Source of the DNA: Stutzerimonas stutzeri | GTDB lineage: Bacteria; Pseudomonadota; Gammaproteobacteria; Pseudomonadales; Pseudomonadaceae | Direction of reading: 5' to 3' | DNA: 64,000 nucleotides | Assembly (NCBI RefSeq): GCF_000219605.1 | Contig: NC_015740.1 | Location: 2,666,001 to 2,730,000 of the forward strand | Shown here: positions 17,705 to 26,022 of the stretch, piece after piece | How positions within the stretch are numbered: position 1 is the stretch's first letter | How the letters are laid out: each line of letters begins with the position of its first letter | Position numbers and translations under genes: made by a program | The notes under the pieces: generated by a model | The model's database searches: none | Seen by the model: only the letters and a program-made list of their open reading frames with translations | Told to the model about the DNA's origin: nothing

Positions 17705-18142
17705 ATGCCAGCCCCGCTTCCTTGCCCATCCAAACTGCGCATGTACGTACTTGCCACAGCGCTTTGCGCAGCGCTGCTCGGCCCACTGGCGCAGGCCAAG
17801 AACATTCTCGTCGTTACCGATAGCCAGCACCCGGTACTAGCTACCAGCGGCGTTCGGGTTATCGAGCTGGATCAGCCGGCCCGAATCAAGGGCGAGCTGG
17901 GTGCCCATCTGCCTGCCGACCCCACTCGCAGTACAGCAGTCGTGCAACAGCGGCTGAAGGACGGCGGTAACGCTCTCCTGGCACGCCTTGGTGCGGCTTA
18001 CCAAGACGTGGTGGATGCCTGGAGCCTGGGCATTACCACGATCCCCGCTGTAGTGGTTGATCAACGCTATGTGGTTTATGGCGAGCCGGACGTCGCCAAG
18101 GCGGTTGCGCTCATCGAAGCACATCAGAGAACGCAGCCATGA
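17705..18142 (+). CDS. Integrating conjugative element protein, TIGR03757 (PFL_4709) family, TrbC-like
   Basis: A 145-residue exported protein; the signal peptide ends at PLAQAKN. The rest looks thioredoxin-like without a CxxC: NILVVTDSQHPV begins a beta strand and the segment SLGITTIPAVVVDQRYVVYG resembles the cis-proline loop and following strands. This matches the TrbC/TraW-type partner seen before TraU in F-like systems. The start could also be the internal Met13. It overlaps the TraU-like gene by ATGATG. Confidence 0.8.
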   Translation: MPAPLPCPSKLRMYVLATALCAALLGPLAQAKNILVVTDSQHPVLATSGVRVIELDQPARIKGELGAHLPADPTRSTAVVQQRLKDGGNALLARLGAAYQDVVDAWSLGITTIPAVVVDQRYVVYGEPDVAKAVALIEAHQRTQP

Positions 18143-19074
18143 TGTGTTCTCGCCGCCTGCGCGCCGGCATCGCCGCCATTCTGCTGACGATGGGAGTCCC
18201 GTCTTTCGCGCTCGACACCTCGACCATCGCTTCCTCGACGCTCTCACCGGACTGTCTGGAATATCGCGTTGCCGGGATCTGTTTCTGGCTGCTCTGCACG
18301 TATTTCAGCTACTCCGTGGAGACCTCGGTGAAGGTCAGGCATTACGTGCCCGACGCGGTTGTGTCCAGCTACTCGAACACTGGCGAGAATCCATGGGTGG
18401 ATGTGCAATCGATAAGCCAACCCAACGCCATGGCACAAGCCGGCGGCGACGGTACGACCAACGAGAACCACGAAAACAACCTGGCGAAGTTCAAGAACGC
18501 TGACGTGATCGGCCACCCCGGCGGCTATGTGCTGAGCCAGTTCGCCTCCGGCTTCGGCTATATCTGCAAAGGTGCCGGCACCGCCTTCATGCCTTACCTT
18601 TTGAGTACTCTCGACACCATCGCGTGGCGCTACAACATCCCCGAAATGGTGTACCCGGAAGCGCTGACTCCGGGCGAACGCGAGATCGGCACCCGCACTG
18701 ACCGCAATCTCTGGGGCAACGTCTATCCACGCGGCGGCTTCCTGCACCAAAGCGATGACTATATGGCCGGTGCGGTAGTAGCCCAACGTGCCGGGGATGT
18801 CGTCACACGCCGCGGCCAGATCCACGTCTACCAACCTCTGCTCGCCGATGCCGAAGACGGCTACTGGCCAGCCGGTGAACTGGTTGAGAGCGACGCCACG
18901 ACAGGCAAATGGCAGGAACTGACACCGACCCTCTCTCCCACATGCGCGGTCTTCCCTCACTCCGAAAACCGCGTGCAGGCGCAGCAGGGTGATTACGCCT
19001 GGGCGCTGTGGCGACCCTATAGCTGCTGCGAACGCGAAGGTCAGGTCTTTCTTGGCAGCGTCGATTTCAATTGA
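18139..19074 (+). CDS. Integrating conjugative element protein, TIGR03756 (PFL_4710) family, TraU-like
   Basis: A 311-residue protein with a signal peptide (cleavage near SFALDT). The TraU relation is visible in LEYRVAGICFWLLCTYF near residue 40, VSSYSNTGENPW and several conserved Cys, including YSCCEREG at the C terminus. TraU proteins are periplasmic and required for DNA transfer rather than pilus synthesis. The start overlaps the TrbC-like gene by four bases. Confidence 0.85.
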   Translation: MMCSRRLRAGIAAILLTMGVPSFALDTSTIASSTLSPDCLEYRVAGICFWLLCTYFSYSVETSVKVRHYVPDAVVSSYSNTGENPWVDVQSISQPNAMAQAGGDGTTNENHENNLAKFKNADVIGHPGGYVLSQFASGFGYICKGAGTAFMPYLLSTLDTIAWRYNIPEMVYPEALTPGEREIGTRTDRNLWGNVYPRGGFLHQSDDYMAGAVVAQRAGDVVTRRGQIHVYQPLLADAEDGYWPAGELVESDATTGKWQELTPTLSPTCAVFPHSENRVQAQQGDYAWALWRPYSCCEREGQVFLGSVDFN

Positions 19075-19082
19075 GGCAGGCC

Positions 19083-20486
19083 ATGATGACCCGTTGCACG
19101 TCCTTTCCTGCTGTAATGCCGGGCCCTCTCCTTCTAACCGCCTTTTTGATGATGGCGAGCACAAACACATTCGCTCAGACCAGCGTCAACCAGCATGGTG
19201 TGCAACACCAGGGCTCCGTGATCGGTGACGATGTGCTGTATTCGATCGGCGGCGGCCAGGCCGTGTCGATGACACCCGCGCCCAATATGCGCTCCATTGG
19301 CGTCGGCGTCGGCTGGAACAGCAATCTGATCTGCGGCGACATGTCTATCTCGACCACGATCCAGAACCAGCTGAACGGCGTGACCAACGGGTTCCAGACC
19401 ATCATGTCGTCAGTTATTCAGAACGCTACGGCCGCCGTAGCGTCGTTGCCAGCACTGATCATCCAGAGGGCAGACCCAGGGCTCTATAACCTGCTCACCA
19501 ACGGCGTGTTGCAGGCTCGGCTGGACTTCGACCGCTCCAAACTGACCTGTCGCGCAATGGCGGAGAAAATGGGCGACATGGCTGGCGGCCAGATCGGATG
19601 GAGCCAGCTCGCCGATGGGATGGTACTTAAGCAAGCCGTATCCAGCACCGACGCTGTATCTGCCATTGAGCAGACCGAAGCGAGCCGCGGCAATGAAGGG
19701 GTGGCCTGGGTCGGTGGCGAGAATGCGGGAGGCACAGGGCAGCGCCCGATTCGCGTCGTCAGTGATGTCACCCGCGCCGGTTACAACCTGGTTAACGGGC
19801 GCGATGTCGACGACACCAGCTCGATCGATCCGAGCAGTTGCGGTGGCAACCTGACCTGCCAGACCTGGAACTCGCCCGCCGCAGCCTCAGCCTGGGCCGT
19901 ACGGGTGTTGGGCGAGCAAGAGCAGCGCACATGCGAAGCATGCACCAAGACCATGGCGACGCCCGGCGTCGGCCTGACCCCGCTGATCCAGGAGGAATAC
20001 GAGGAGAGGCTCGAAGTACTACAGGGGCTGATCGCCGGCAGCCAGCCCCTGAGCTTCGACAATTTACAAACGGCCGGCAGCGCCTCGCTGCCGATTACGC
20101 GCGGCGTGGTCGAAGCACTGCGCGATGAACCCGACCAAGACATCCTGGCGCGACGCCTCGCTTCGGAAATCGCCTTGTCCAGCGTGCTCGAAAAAGCACT
20201 GCTGCTGCAACGTACCCTGCTGACTGGACGCAAAGAACCGAACGTTGCAGCCAACGAACTGGCGCAAAAAGCAGTTTCACACGAAAGCGACCTACTCGAC
20301 CGCGAAATCCATAACCTGAAAACCGAGCTGGAGCTGCGCCGCGAGCTGGCGAGCAATTCGCCCACTGCCATCATCCAGCGTCACAGCGCACGCTCTGCGG
20401 GCTCGCGAGGCATCTATCAAGGTGATCCGGCCCGCGACCGGCTCGATCAGTTGCAGCGCCCACCAAGCAGCGGGAGCACTCCATGA
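19083..20486 (+). CDS. Integrating conjugative element protein, TIGR03755 (PFL_4711) family, TraH-like
   Basis: About 467 residues from the ATG at 19083, preceded by GAGG six bases upstream; an in-frame TTG at 19071 is less likely. A signal peptide ends near NTFAQTS. The central part has the conserved NLICGDMSISTTIQNQLNG segment and a Cys pair in RTCEACTKTM; the C-terminal part is helical. It occupies the TraH position after TraU and is probably periplasmic, acting in pilus extension. It overlaps the next gene by ATGA. Confidence 0.83.
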   Translation: MMTRCTSFPAVMPGPLLLTAFLMMASTNTFAQTSVNQHGVQHQGSVIGDDVLYSIGGGQAVSMTPAPNMRSIGVGVGWNSNLICGDMSISTTIQNQLNGVTNGFQTIMSSVIQNATAAVASLPALIIQRADPGLYNLLTNGVLQARLDFDRSKLTCRAMAEKMGDMAGGQIGWSQLADGMVLKQAVSSTDAVSAIEQTEASRGNEGVAWVGGENAGGTGQRPIRVVSDVTRAGYNLVNGRDVDDTSSIDPSSCGGNLTCQTWNSPAAASAWAVRVLGEQEQRTCEACTKTMATPGVGLTPLIQEEYEERLEVLQGLIAGSQPLSFDNLQTAGSASLPITRGVVEALRDEPDQDILARRLASEIALSSVLEKALLLQRTLLTGRKEPNVAANELAQKAVSHESDLLDREIHNLKTELELRRELASNSPTAIIQRHSARSAGSRGIYQGDPARDRLDQLQRPPSSGSTP

Positions 20487-20824
20487 GCATGGCGTGGCGG
20501 CGCCACTGGCTACGTCGCGCAGGTTTGACGCTGCTGTGGGTCCTTCTGCTACTGGTCGCGACAATCACTGCCAATGTCGTCGGCATCCACTTAGCCGGCG
20601 GCATCGAGGGTTGGCAGCAATGGCTGGATGATCATAGCGGCCATTTCCTGGCCTGGCGGCTACTGCTCTATGCCGGCACTACTTGGGGCTGGTGCTGGAT
20701 GCGGCGCCGTGTACTGGCACGCGAGGCGGAAGCCGGCACTCACCGGCGCCTGCGGACGGCCGAAATCGCTGCCGTCATCGCAGTAGCGGCACTGGAGATC
20801 AGCCAGTTCGTACAAGGCGGATAA
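20483..20824 (+). CDS. Small ICE membrane protein of unknown function
   Basis: A 113-residue protein with an N-terminal basic segment, membrane helices near residues 12-35, 55-68 and 92-110, and an Arg-rich loop (WMRRRVLAREAEAGTHRRLR). I recognise no named family. It overlaps the TraH-like gene by four bases and is 12 bases before the TraG-like gene, so it is translated as part of the transfer operon. It may be a platform accessory protein. Confidence 0.65.
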   Translation: MSMAWRRHWLRRAGLTLLWVLLLLVATITANVVGIHLAGGIEGWQQWLDDHSGHFLAWRLLLYAGTTWGWCWMRRRVLAREAEAGTHRRLRTAEIAAVIAVAALEISQFVQGG

Positions 20825-20836
20825 CCGGAGGCTGCA

Positions 20837-22354
20837 ATGACCCTCTACACCACCGATTACCTTGAGTATTACTTGACGCTTGTCTCCTGGATCGTCCACA
20901 ACGGCATTTGGGCAGTTCTCGTCGCCAGCGGCGTATTCGCCATACCCTTTTTGGCCATCATCATTCAGGAATGGCTCAAGGCCCGCGCGGAAGGTGCCGA
21001 CGAAGGAAACAAAGGCGCGTTGTCGGCCGTGCGTATCGAGAACCGCATCTATGTGTCCATCGTGGTTATCCTGTTCGCGGGCATGCCGTTTATCGACGTG
21101 GATTTCAACACGCTCCAGTTCGATCGCACCCGCTCAGCTCAATGCCAGGTGAGTGTCCCAGCCCCTGCTGAGACAGGCTGGTCACAGTCCTTCAGTACCC
21201 TCAACAACCAATCAGCCAAAGTGCCGGTGTGGTGGGCCTTCATGCACACCGTCTCGCGGGCGCTCACCGGCGCTGCGGTGGCGGCGATCCCCTGCGGCAC
21301 CGATCTGCGGCAGATGCGCATGGAGGTCGACGCCACCCGCATCGATGATCCAGTCCTCGCCCAAGAGGTGAGCGATTTCACTCACGACTGCTATGGACCT
21401 GCACGCGCCAAGCTCTTCATGAATCGCCCGACCCTGGACGAGGAGCAGATGTACGACGTGACCTGGATCGGTTCGCGCTTCTTCCTCAACACTGCGGGTT
21501 ACTACGACATCTACCGGGCAATGACGCCACGCGAGGGCTGGGCCTACGACAGTGCCCGCGATGCTGGGTTGACTGAGGTGCCCAGCGGCGCGGGTTATCC
21601 AACCTGCAGTCAATGGTGGTCCAGCAGCGCGAACGGACTGCGTGCGCGCCTGCTCGGCCAGGTCGACCCCAGCTTGCTGACGCGGATCGGCGGCTGGGCC
21701 GGTTTCCTGTCACAGGATCAAGTCAACGATTCGGTGATTCGCGCCATCGCGTCGCCCCGGCAGCAGAAGCTCAACCAGGGGGCGGTCTACAGCGACTACG
21801 GCGGCCAGATCGAAATGACCATCCCCAATGTCGCCACCCGTGCCGTCGGTGACGCCGGGCTGACTATCGGCTCCATTGGATTCTTCCCCGCGATAGATGC
21901 GATGCGGCAGGCGCTGCCGATGGTTCTGGCACTGCTAAAGATGGCACTGGTGATCTGCATCCCGTTGGTGCTGGTTATCGGCACCTACGATCTCAAAACC
22001 GTAGTCACGATCAGCATCGTGCAGTTCGCGTTGTTTTTCGTCGATTTCTGGTTCCAGCTCGCGCGCTGGGTCGACTCGACGATCCTCGACGCGCTCTATG
22101 GCTGGGGCTGGGGCTGGAACCGACCGCACGCAAACTTCGATCCGCTGATCGGCTTGAATAATACCTTCGGCGATATGGTCGTCAGCTTCGTGATGGCGAC
22201 GATGTTTATTACGCTGCCTGCATTTTGGGTTGCTGCCTTATCCTGGGTCGGCGTTCGCATCGGCGGCCTGCTCCAAGGGCTCTCGGATGGCACACGACCG
22301 GTAAGTCAAGCAGGAGGCAAAGCGCCCGGAATGCTCTCAGGTAAACTCAGGTAG
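20837..22354 (+). CDS. traG: TraG N-terminal domain conjugal transfer membrane protein
   Basis: A 505-residue inner-membrane protein with membrane segments near residues 20-45 and 70-85, then a periplasmic stretch with paired Cys, and four helices between about 350 and 480. This is the layout of the N-terminal half of F-type TraG, needed for mating-pair stabilisation; the surface-exclusion half is absent, as usual in ICEs of this type. A GGAGGC site precedes the ATG. It ends the plus-strand row that begins at 17705. Confidence 0.83.
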   Translation: MTLYTTDYLEYYLTLVSWIVHNGIWAVLVASGVFAIPFLAIIIQEWLKARAEGADEGNKGALSAVRIENRIYVSIVVILFAGMPFIDVDFNTLQFDRTRSAQCQVSVPAPAETGWSQSFSTLNNQSAKVPVWWAFMHTVSRALTGAAVAAIPCGTDLRQMRMEVDATRIDDPVLAQEVSDFTHDCYGPARAKLFMNRPTLDEEQMYDVTWIGSRFFLNTAGYYDIYRAMTPREGWAYDSARDAGLTEVPSGAGYPTCSQWWSSSANGLRARLLGQVDPSLLTRIGGWAGFLSQDQVNDSVIRAIASPRQQKLNQGAVYSDYGGQIEMTIPNVATRAVGDAGLTIGSIGFFPAIDAMRQALPMVLALLKMALVICIPLVLVIGTYDLKTVVTISIVQFALFFVDFWFQLARWVDSTILDALYGWGWGWNRPHANFDPLIGLNNTFGDMVVSFVMATMFITLPAFWVAALSWVGVRIGGLLQGLSDGTRPVSQAGGKAPGMLSGKLR

Positions 22355-22382
22355 GCGGTGATCCCGACAGCTAAGGATGATG

Positions 22383-22766
22383 TTAGTCATCGTCATGCTG
22401 CGCGTCTGCATAACGCGAATCGGGAGCGTCGTTGTAAAGAGCCGGGTGGTAGCCAGGATTGATCTTATGTTCAGCTTGCTCACCGACCGCCCACTCTTCT
22501 GACGCATCATCATCGGAGTCGCGGACCATCCATGCCGCAACCACTGCAAACAGAAGCACCAGAACCATCCAGAATGCGACGTATAGCAGCACACCGAGCA
22601 CCGCCAACTTGGTAATCCAGAGCAAGGCGATAGCTCCACCTGCAGTTAAACCATGCGCTACAAGCCAACCATTCATCTTCCGCTCCTGACGCAGGCATCC
22701 ACGCCACATCCGGCCGAGTATTTGGCCAAGGCGCTCCGCGAATGAATGCTGTGCAGAAGGTTTCAT
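22383..22766 (-). CDS. DUF3742 family ICE protein
   Basis: A 127-residue protein. The N terminus is basic and amphipathic (AERLGQILGRMWRGCLRQER), a hydrophobic region spans about residues 38-80, and an acidic tail follows, ending in Asp-Asp-Asp. DUF3742 proteins lie between TraG and the relaxase in this ICE class and always point the other way, as here. Its function is unknown. Confidence 0.82.
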   Translation of the reverse strand: MKPSAQHSFAERLGQILGRMWRGCLRQERKMNGWLVAHGLTAGGAIALLWITKLAVLGVLLYVAFWMVLVLLFAVVAAWMVRDSDDDASEEWAVGEQAEHKINPGYHPALYNDAPDSRYADAQHDDD

Positions 22767-22877
22767 GGTGGGTTACCTCTTGGTCGTTCTGTTGTGTCCC
22801 TCTCAACATCGGTTCAGCCGTGCTCGTGGCTCGCGTGGTTATTCAGGCGCAACGGGCATCGCTGCCCGCGATGCCCG

Positions 22878-23291
22878 TCAGACACCGTGGCGCGACCAAA
22901 ACTCCGCAGGCGTTACGATGGGATACCGATTTGCCAGCGCAAGCAAGTCCTTGTCGCCGGTAATCAGATAATCGGCCTGCGCCGCCATCAGCGTGAGCAA
23001 TACGAGCTGGTCAGCCGGGTCACGCAGGTCTGCCGCATGTTCGCCCTCCGGCTCGACGATATCGACCAGGAACATGAGGCTGTCGACCAGATCGCGGATC
23101 TCCACGGGGGTCATGCCGATTCGGGGCAAGCGCGGCAACACACGGGCCAGCTCGTCCAGGATGTAGTGCGAAAGCGCGACATCCAGACCGCCTTGGCGCC
23201 AGGCCGCCACAATGCGCCCCGGCACGCTGCCCGGATACGCCAAGCCCGACACCAGCACGTTGGTATCGAGCACGACGCGCAGCCCTGCCAT
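22878..23291 (-). CDS. PIN-domain toxin of a type II toxin-antitoxin pair
   Basis: A 137-residue PIN-domain ribonuclease. The acidic residues are visible: VVLDTNVLVSG near the N terminus, LDELARVL in the middle, and DPADQLVLLTLMAAQADYLITGDKDLL near the C terminus. PIN toxins cleave RNA in the cytoplasm and are held inactive by the cognate antitoxin. The ATG overlaps the antitoxin stop by ATGA, so expression is coupled. It lies between DUF3742 and the relaxase and may stabilise the ICE. Confidence 0.88.
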   Translation of the reverse strand: MAGLRVVLDTNVLVSGLAYPGSVPGRIVAAWRQGGLDVALSHYILDELARVLPRLPRIGMTPVEIRDLVDSLMFLVDIVEPEGEHAADLRDPADQLVLLTLMAAQADYLITGDKDLLALANRYPIVTPAEFWSRHGV

Positions 23292-23563
23292 CAGCCCCGC
23301 TTCCGCTCAGCCGCAACCGCAGCCTCGATCTCGGCCAGACCGTCCTCGACCGATACGCTGGCGTAGGCCTCGCCGATCCGGCCGCTCAACGCATCGAAGC
23401 GCTCCTGCATGCGTCGAATGCGGGCGAACAGCTCGGCGTCTACAAGGGCCGCAACCGGTTTGCCGTCCTTCTTGATGACGATGCTGTCGTTGCGGTATTG
23501 CACCTGGTTGAGCATCTCGCCCAGGTTCTGCCGGAAGCTCACGGCGCTGACTTCGGTAATCAT
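23291..23563 (-). CDS. Phd/YefM-type antitoxin
   Basis: About 90 residues from the ATG at 23563, which has GAGG at a good distance; a second ATG is three bases upstream and longer readings add an unlikely His-rich leader. The N-terminal DNA-binding fold reads EVSAVSFRQNLGEMLNQVQ and NDSIVIKKDGKPVAALVD, the Phd/YefM pattern. The C-terminal acidic helix would wrap the PIN toxin. Promoter and operator repeats lie directly upstream, as expected for an autoregulated pair. Confidence 0.85.
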   Translation of the reverse strand: MITEVSAVSFRQNLGEMLNQVQYRNDSIVIKKDGKPVAALVDAELFARIRRMQERFDALSGRIGEAYASVSVEDGLAEIEAAVAAERKRG

Positions 23564-23588
23564 CATCCACCTCGGACCATATCGGTCA

Positions 23589-23634
23589 ATATGATTGATA
23601 TGATCATTATGGTATAGGTTCGGCATGGTGTCCA
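23589..23634 (-). promoter_or_regulatory. Promoter and operator of the toxin-antitoxin pair
   Basis: On the minus strand TGGACA (23634-23629), a 17-base spacer and CATAAT (23611-23606) make a good sigma-70 promoter. Just downstream are two direct copies of ATATGAT on the plus strand (23589-23595 and 23598-23604, nine-base spacing) and the palindrome ATGATCAT (23600-23607). This is the expected site for antitoxin autorepression. Confidence 0.6.
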
Positions 23635-24013
23635 TCCGGCTGGCCTGTGTGGGTCACCACGGTAGAGGGGGAACAGCCTGCCTTCTCTAAACAATCCGGT
23701 TTGGATCATCACCGCATTGTCTGGTGCCAGCAAAGGAGCAACTGCCCGCACCAAAAGTCTGGAAAAGGGCAAGAGACTAGAAGTCACGAGGAAAGGCCCT
23801 GCCTGAACTGAGCAAAGCGCACGGCCAAACGTGCTCCTTCTAGGGGCGCCCTCAAAGAGCAATCACCCACACCGCATAGACGCTCGCGGATGGCCGTTCG
23901 CGCCTGCTATATCAAAGGATTCCAGCAAGGGCGCAAGGGAATGGGACTCAAGGGAAACGGGCTTACCCGGAAAGGGAAAAGGCCCTCGCCTGCCTCAACT
24001 CCAGGTGCCATCG
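23635..24013. other. Gene-free region before the relaxase, candidate oriT
   Basis: This stretch of 379 bp lies between the TA promoter and the relaxase start. No gene is recognised. It has purine-rich direct-repeat-like runs around 23930-23990 and a small hairpin CGGG-CTTA-CCCG (23958-23969). MobH-type oriT sites lie near the relaxase gene, so the origin of transfer may be here, but no nic site can be read from the sequence. Confidence 0.3.
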
Positions 24014-25843
24014 ATGCTCTCGCTATTCCAACGAAAACGCCCAACAGCAGCCTCTCTCCCCTCCACCGGAGGCAAGGAAAAAGGACTGATGCGGCCCGAG
24101 TCGGTCGCCTCCCTGCTGTCCACAACGCGCCGGCAGAAACTGCTGGAACACATCTGGCAACGCACCTCGCTCTCGCGCAAGCATTTCGCCTCACTCTACT
24201 TGGCTCCGCTGCAACGCTATGCCGAGCTGGTCCAGCAGTTTCCTGCGTCGGAAGCGCATCATCATGCGTATCCAGGGGGGATGCTGGACCACGGCCTGGA
24301 AATCGTCGCGTATGCGCTCAAACTGCGGCAGTCGTACCTGCTACCCAGTGGCACCACACCCGAGGACCAGGTCGTGCAGGCAGAAGCCTGGACCGCCGCC
24401 ATAGCCTACGCCGCGCTGCTGCATGACATCGGCAAGATCGCTGTCGATCTGCACGTCGAACATGCCGACGGCAGCATTTGGCACCCCTGGTACGGCCCGC
24501 TGGCACGCCCCTACCGATTCCGCTACCGGCAGGATCGCGAATACCGCTTACACAACGCGGCCACGGGCTTGCTGTATCGCCAGGTGCTCGATGGCGAGAT
24601 TCTCGACTGGCTCAGCACCTTCCCGCCACTCTGGTCCGCACTGCTGTACGTTCTGGCCGGCCAGTACGAACACGCCGGCGTCCTCGGTGAGCTGGTCATT
24701 CAGGCCGACCGTGCTTCGGTTGCCCAGGCCCTGGGCGGCGATCCTGCACGGGCTATGGCGGCCCCGAAGCAAGCGCTGCAGCGCAAGCTGCTCAATGGCC
24801 TGCGCTACCTGCTGAAGGAGGAGCTGAAACTCAACCAACCCCAGGCGTCGGACGGCTGGCTGACGCAGGATTCTCTGTGGTTGGTCAGCAAGACTGTTTC
24901 GGACAAGTTGCGCGCGCACTTGCTGGCACAGGGCATCGAAGGTATCCCTGCGAACAACACTGCCGTGTTCAACGTGCTGCAGGATCACGGCATGCTCCAG
25001 CCCACCACTGACGGCAAGGCAATCTGGCGAGCAACGGTCACGAGCGACGCAGGCTGGTCGCACACGTTCACACTGCTGCGATTGGCGCCGGCTCTGATCT
25101 GGGAGGGAGATGGTCGGCCGGAGCCGTTCACTGGCACTGTCGTGATTGAGGTAGAGCGCAACGATGCGACCACAGAATCATTCATCGATAGCGGTGAAAC
25201 CTCACCCGTGGCGACCGCCGCACGTGCGGCCTCTGCTGCACCCGCTGCCGATAGCGTCGACGCCCTGCTGGCATTGCTCGGCACCTCAGATACCGAACCG
25301 CACCCACAGAGGCCGGAGGTTGAACCACCCCCAGCAACGGGCATCAATGACCCGGCCGCACCTTCCCAGGCGAACGATTCAATGCTGCCCCCTGCCGCTG
25401 TACTTCCGCCCATCGAAAACGGTGGAAACTCACCGGAGTCACCTTCCGGCGAACATTTCCTGGCTTGGCTGCGGCAGCGTGTACAGAGCCGCAAACTCAT
25501 CATCAATGACGCCAGGGCCCTGGTGCACACCGTGGCCGACACGGCATTTCTGGTTAGCCCCGGTGTGTTTCAGCGCTACGCACAAGAGCACCCGAACACG
25601 GCCACGCTCGCCAAGCAGGATCAGGTTGCAGATTGGCAGTGGGTGCAAAAGCGCTTCGAAAAGCTGCAACTGCACCGCAAGCAGGTCAATGGTCTGAACA
25701 TCTGGACCTGCGAGGTGAAGGACCACGCAAGTCACGACGACTGCATGGTTACCTGCTGGCAGATCCGAGGCATCTGTTCGAGGAAGTGCCGCTCAACAAC
25801 CCGTTCTTACAACTTGGCGTTGATCGCAGCTGACCCGACTTGA
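24014..25843 (+). CDS. MobH-family relaxase (TraI, TIGR03760 type) with 3' frameshift
   Basis: About 609 residues from the ATG at 24014; upstream in-frame codons have no family features. The N-terminal relaxase domain shows the three-His motif AHHHAYPGG (His82-84) and the HD motif LLHDIGK (His137-Asp138), which define MobH. An Ala/Pro-rich linker (about 385-480) leads to the C-terminal TraI_2 domain (EHFLAWLRQRVQSRKLIIND). After Lys569 the frame is wrong: the usual family ending, HGYLLADPRHLFEEVPLNNP, is read one frame over from 25720 to 25833. One G appears to be missing at 25720-25721. The catalytic part is intact. Confidence 0.88.
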   Translation: MLSLFQRKRPTAASLPSTGGKEKGLMRPESVASLLSTTRRQKLLEHIWQRTSLSRKHFASLYLAPLQRYAELVQQFPASEAHHHAYPGGMLDHGLEIVAYALKLRQSYLLPSGTTPEDQVVQAEAWTAAIAYAALLHDIGKIAVDLHVEHADGSIWHPWYGPLARPYRFRYRQDREYRLHNAATGLLYRQVLDGEILDWLSTFPPLWSALLYVLAGQYEHAGVLGELVIQADRASVAQALGGDPARAMAAPKQALQRKLLNGLRYLLKEELKLNQPQASDGWLTQDSLWLVSKTVSDKLRAHLLAQGIEGIPANNTAVFNVLQDHGMLQPTTDGKAIWRATVTSDAGWSHTFTLLRLAPALIWEGDGRPEPFTGTVVIEVERNDATTESFIDSGETSPVATAARAASAAPAADSVDALLALLGTSDTEPHPQRPEVEPPPATGINDPAAPSQANDSMLPPAAVLPPIENGGNSPESPSGEHFLAWLRQRVQSRKLIINDARALVHTVADTAFLVSPGVFQRYAQEHPNTATLAKQDQVADWQWVQKRFEKLQLHRKQVNGLNIWTCEVKDHASHDDCMVTCWQIRGICSRKCRSTTRSYNLALIAADPT

Positions 25844-25957
25844 GCAAGAGAATGTCGCTAGTGTGGACTACGAAAGTGCCGAAGCCTCGCTCGTTGCAAC
25901 ATACAACCATCTCTGGACTCAGCAGCTACTCGGGCTTTTGTTGTCTGCTTATTTGCT

Positions 25958-25992
25958 CCCGGAGGCCTGGGTGGCGCCTCCAAACCTCCGGG
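25958..25992. repeat. Inverted repeat between relaxase and cusA
   Basis: CCCGGAGG (25958-25965) pairs with CCTCCGGG (25985-25992); inside, GGAGGC (25961-25966) can pair alternatively with GCCTCC (25976-25981). It lies between the convergent relaxase and cusA genes and may act as a transcription stop. The rest of 25844-26022 holds no gene I recognise. Confidence 0.45.
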
Positions 25993-26022
25993 TAAGCTGC
26001 GAATGAACACGCTACCGAGCGA

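Noticed and set aside
25834..26010. Open frame after the relaxase reading like the tail of an IS transposase (VATYNHLWTQQLLG)
   Set aside because: The resemblance is to a few residues only and no inverted repeats or upstream transposase parts are present.
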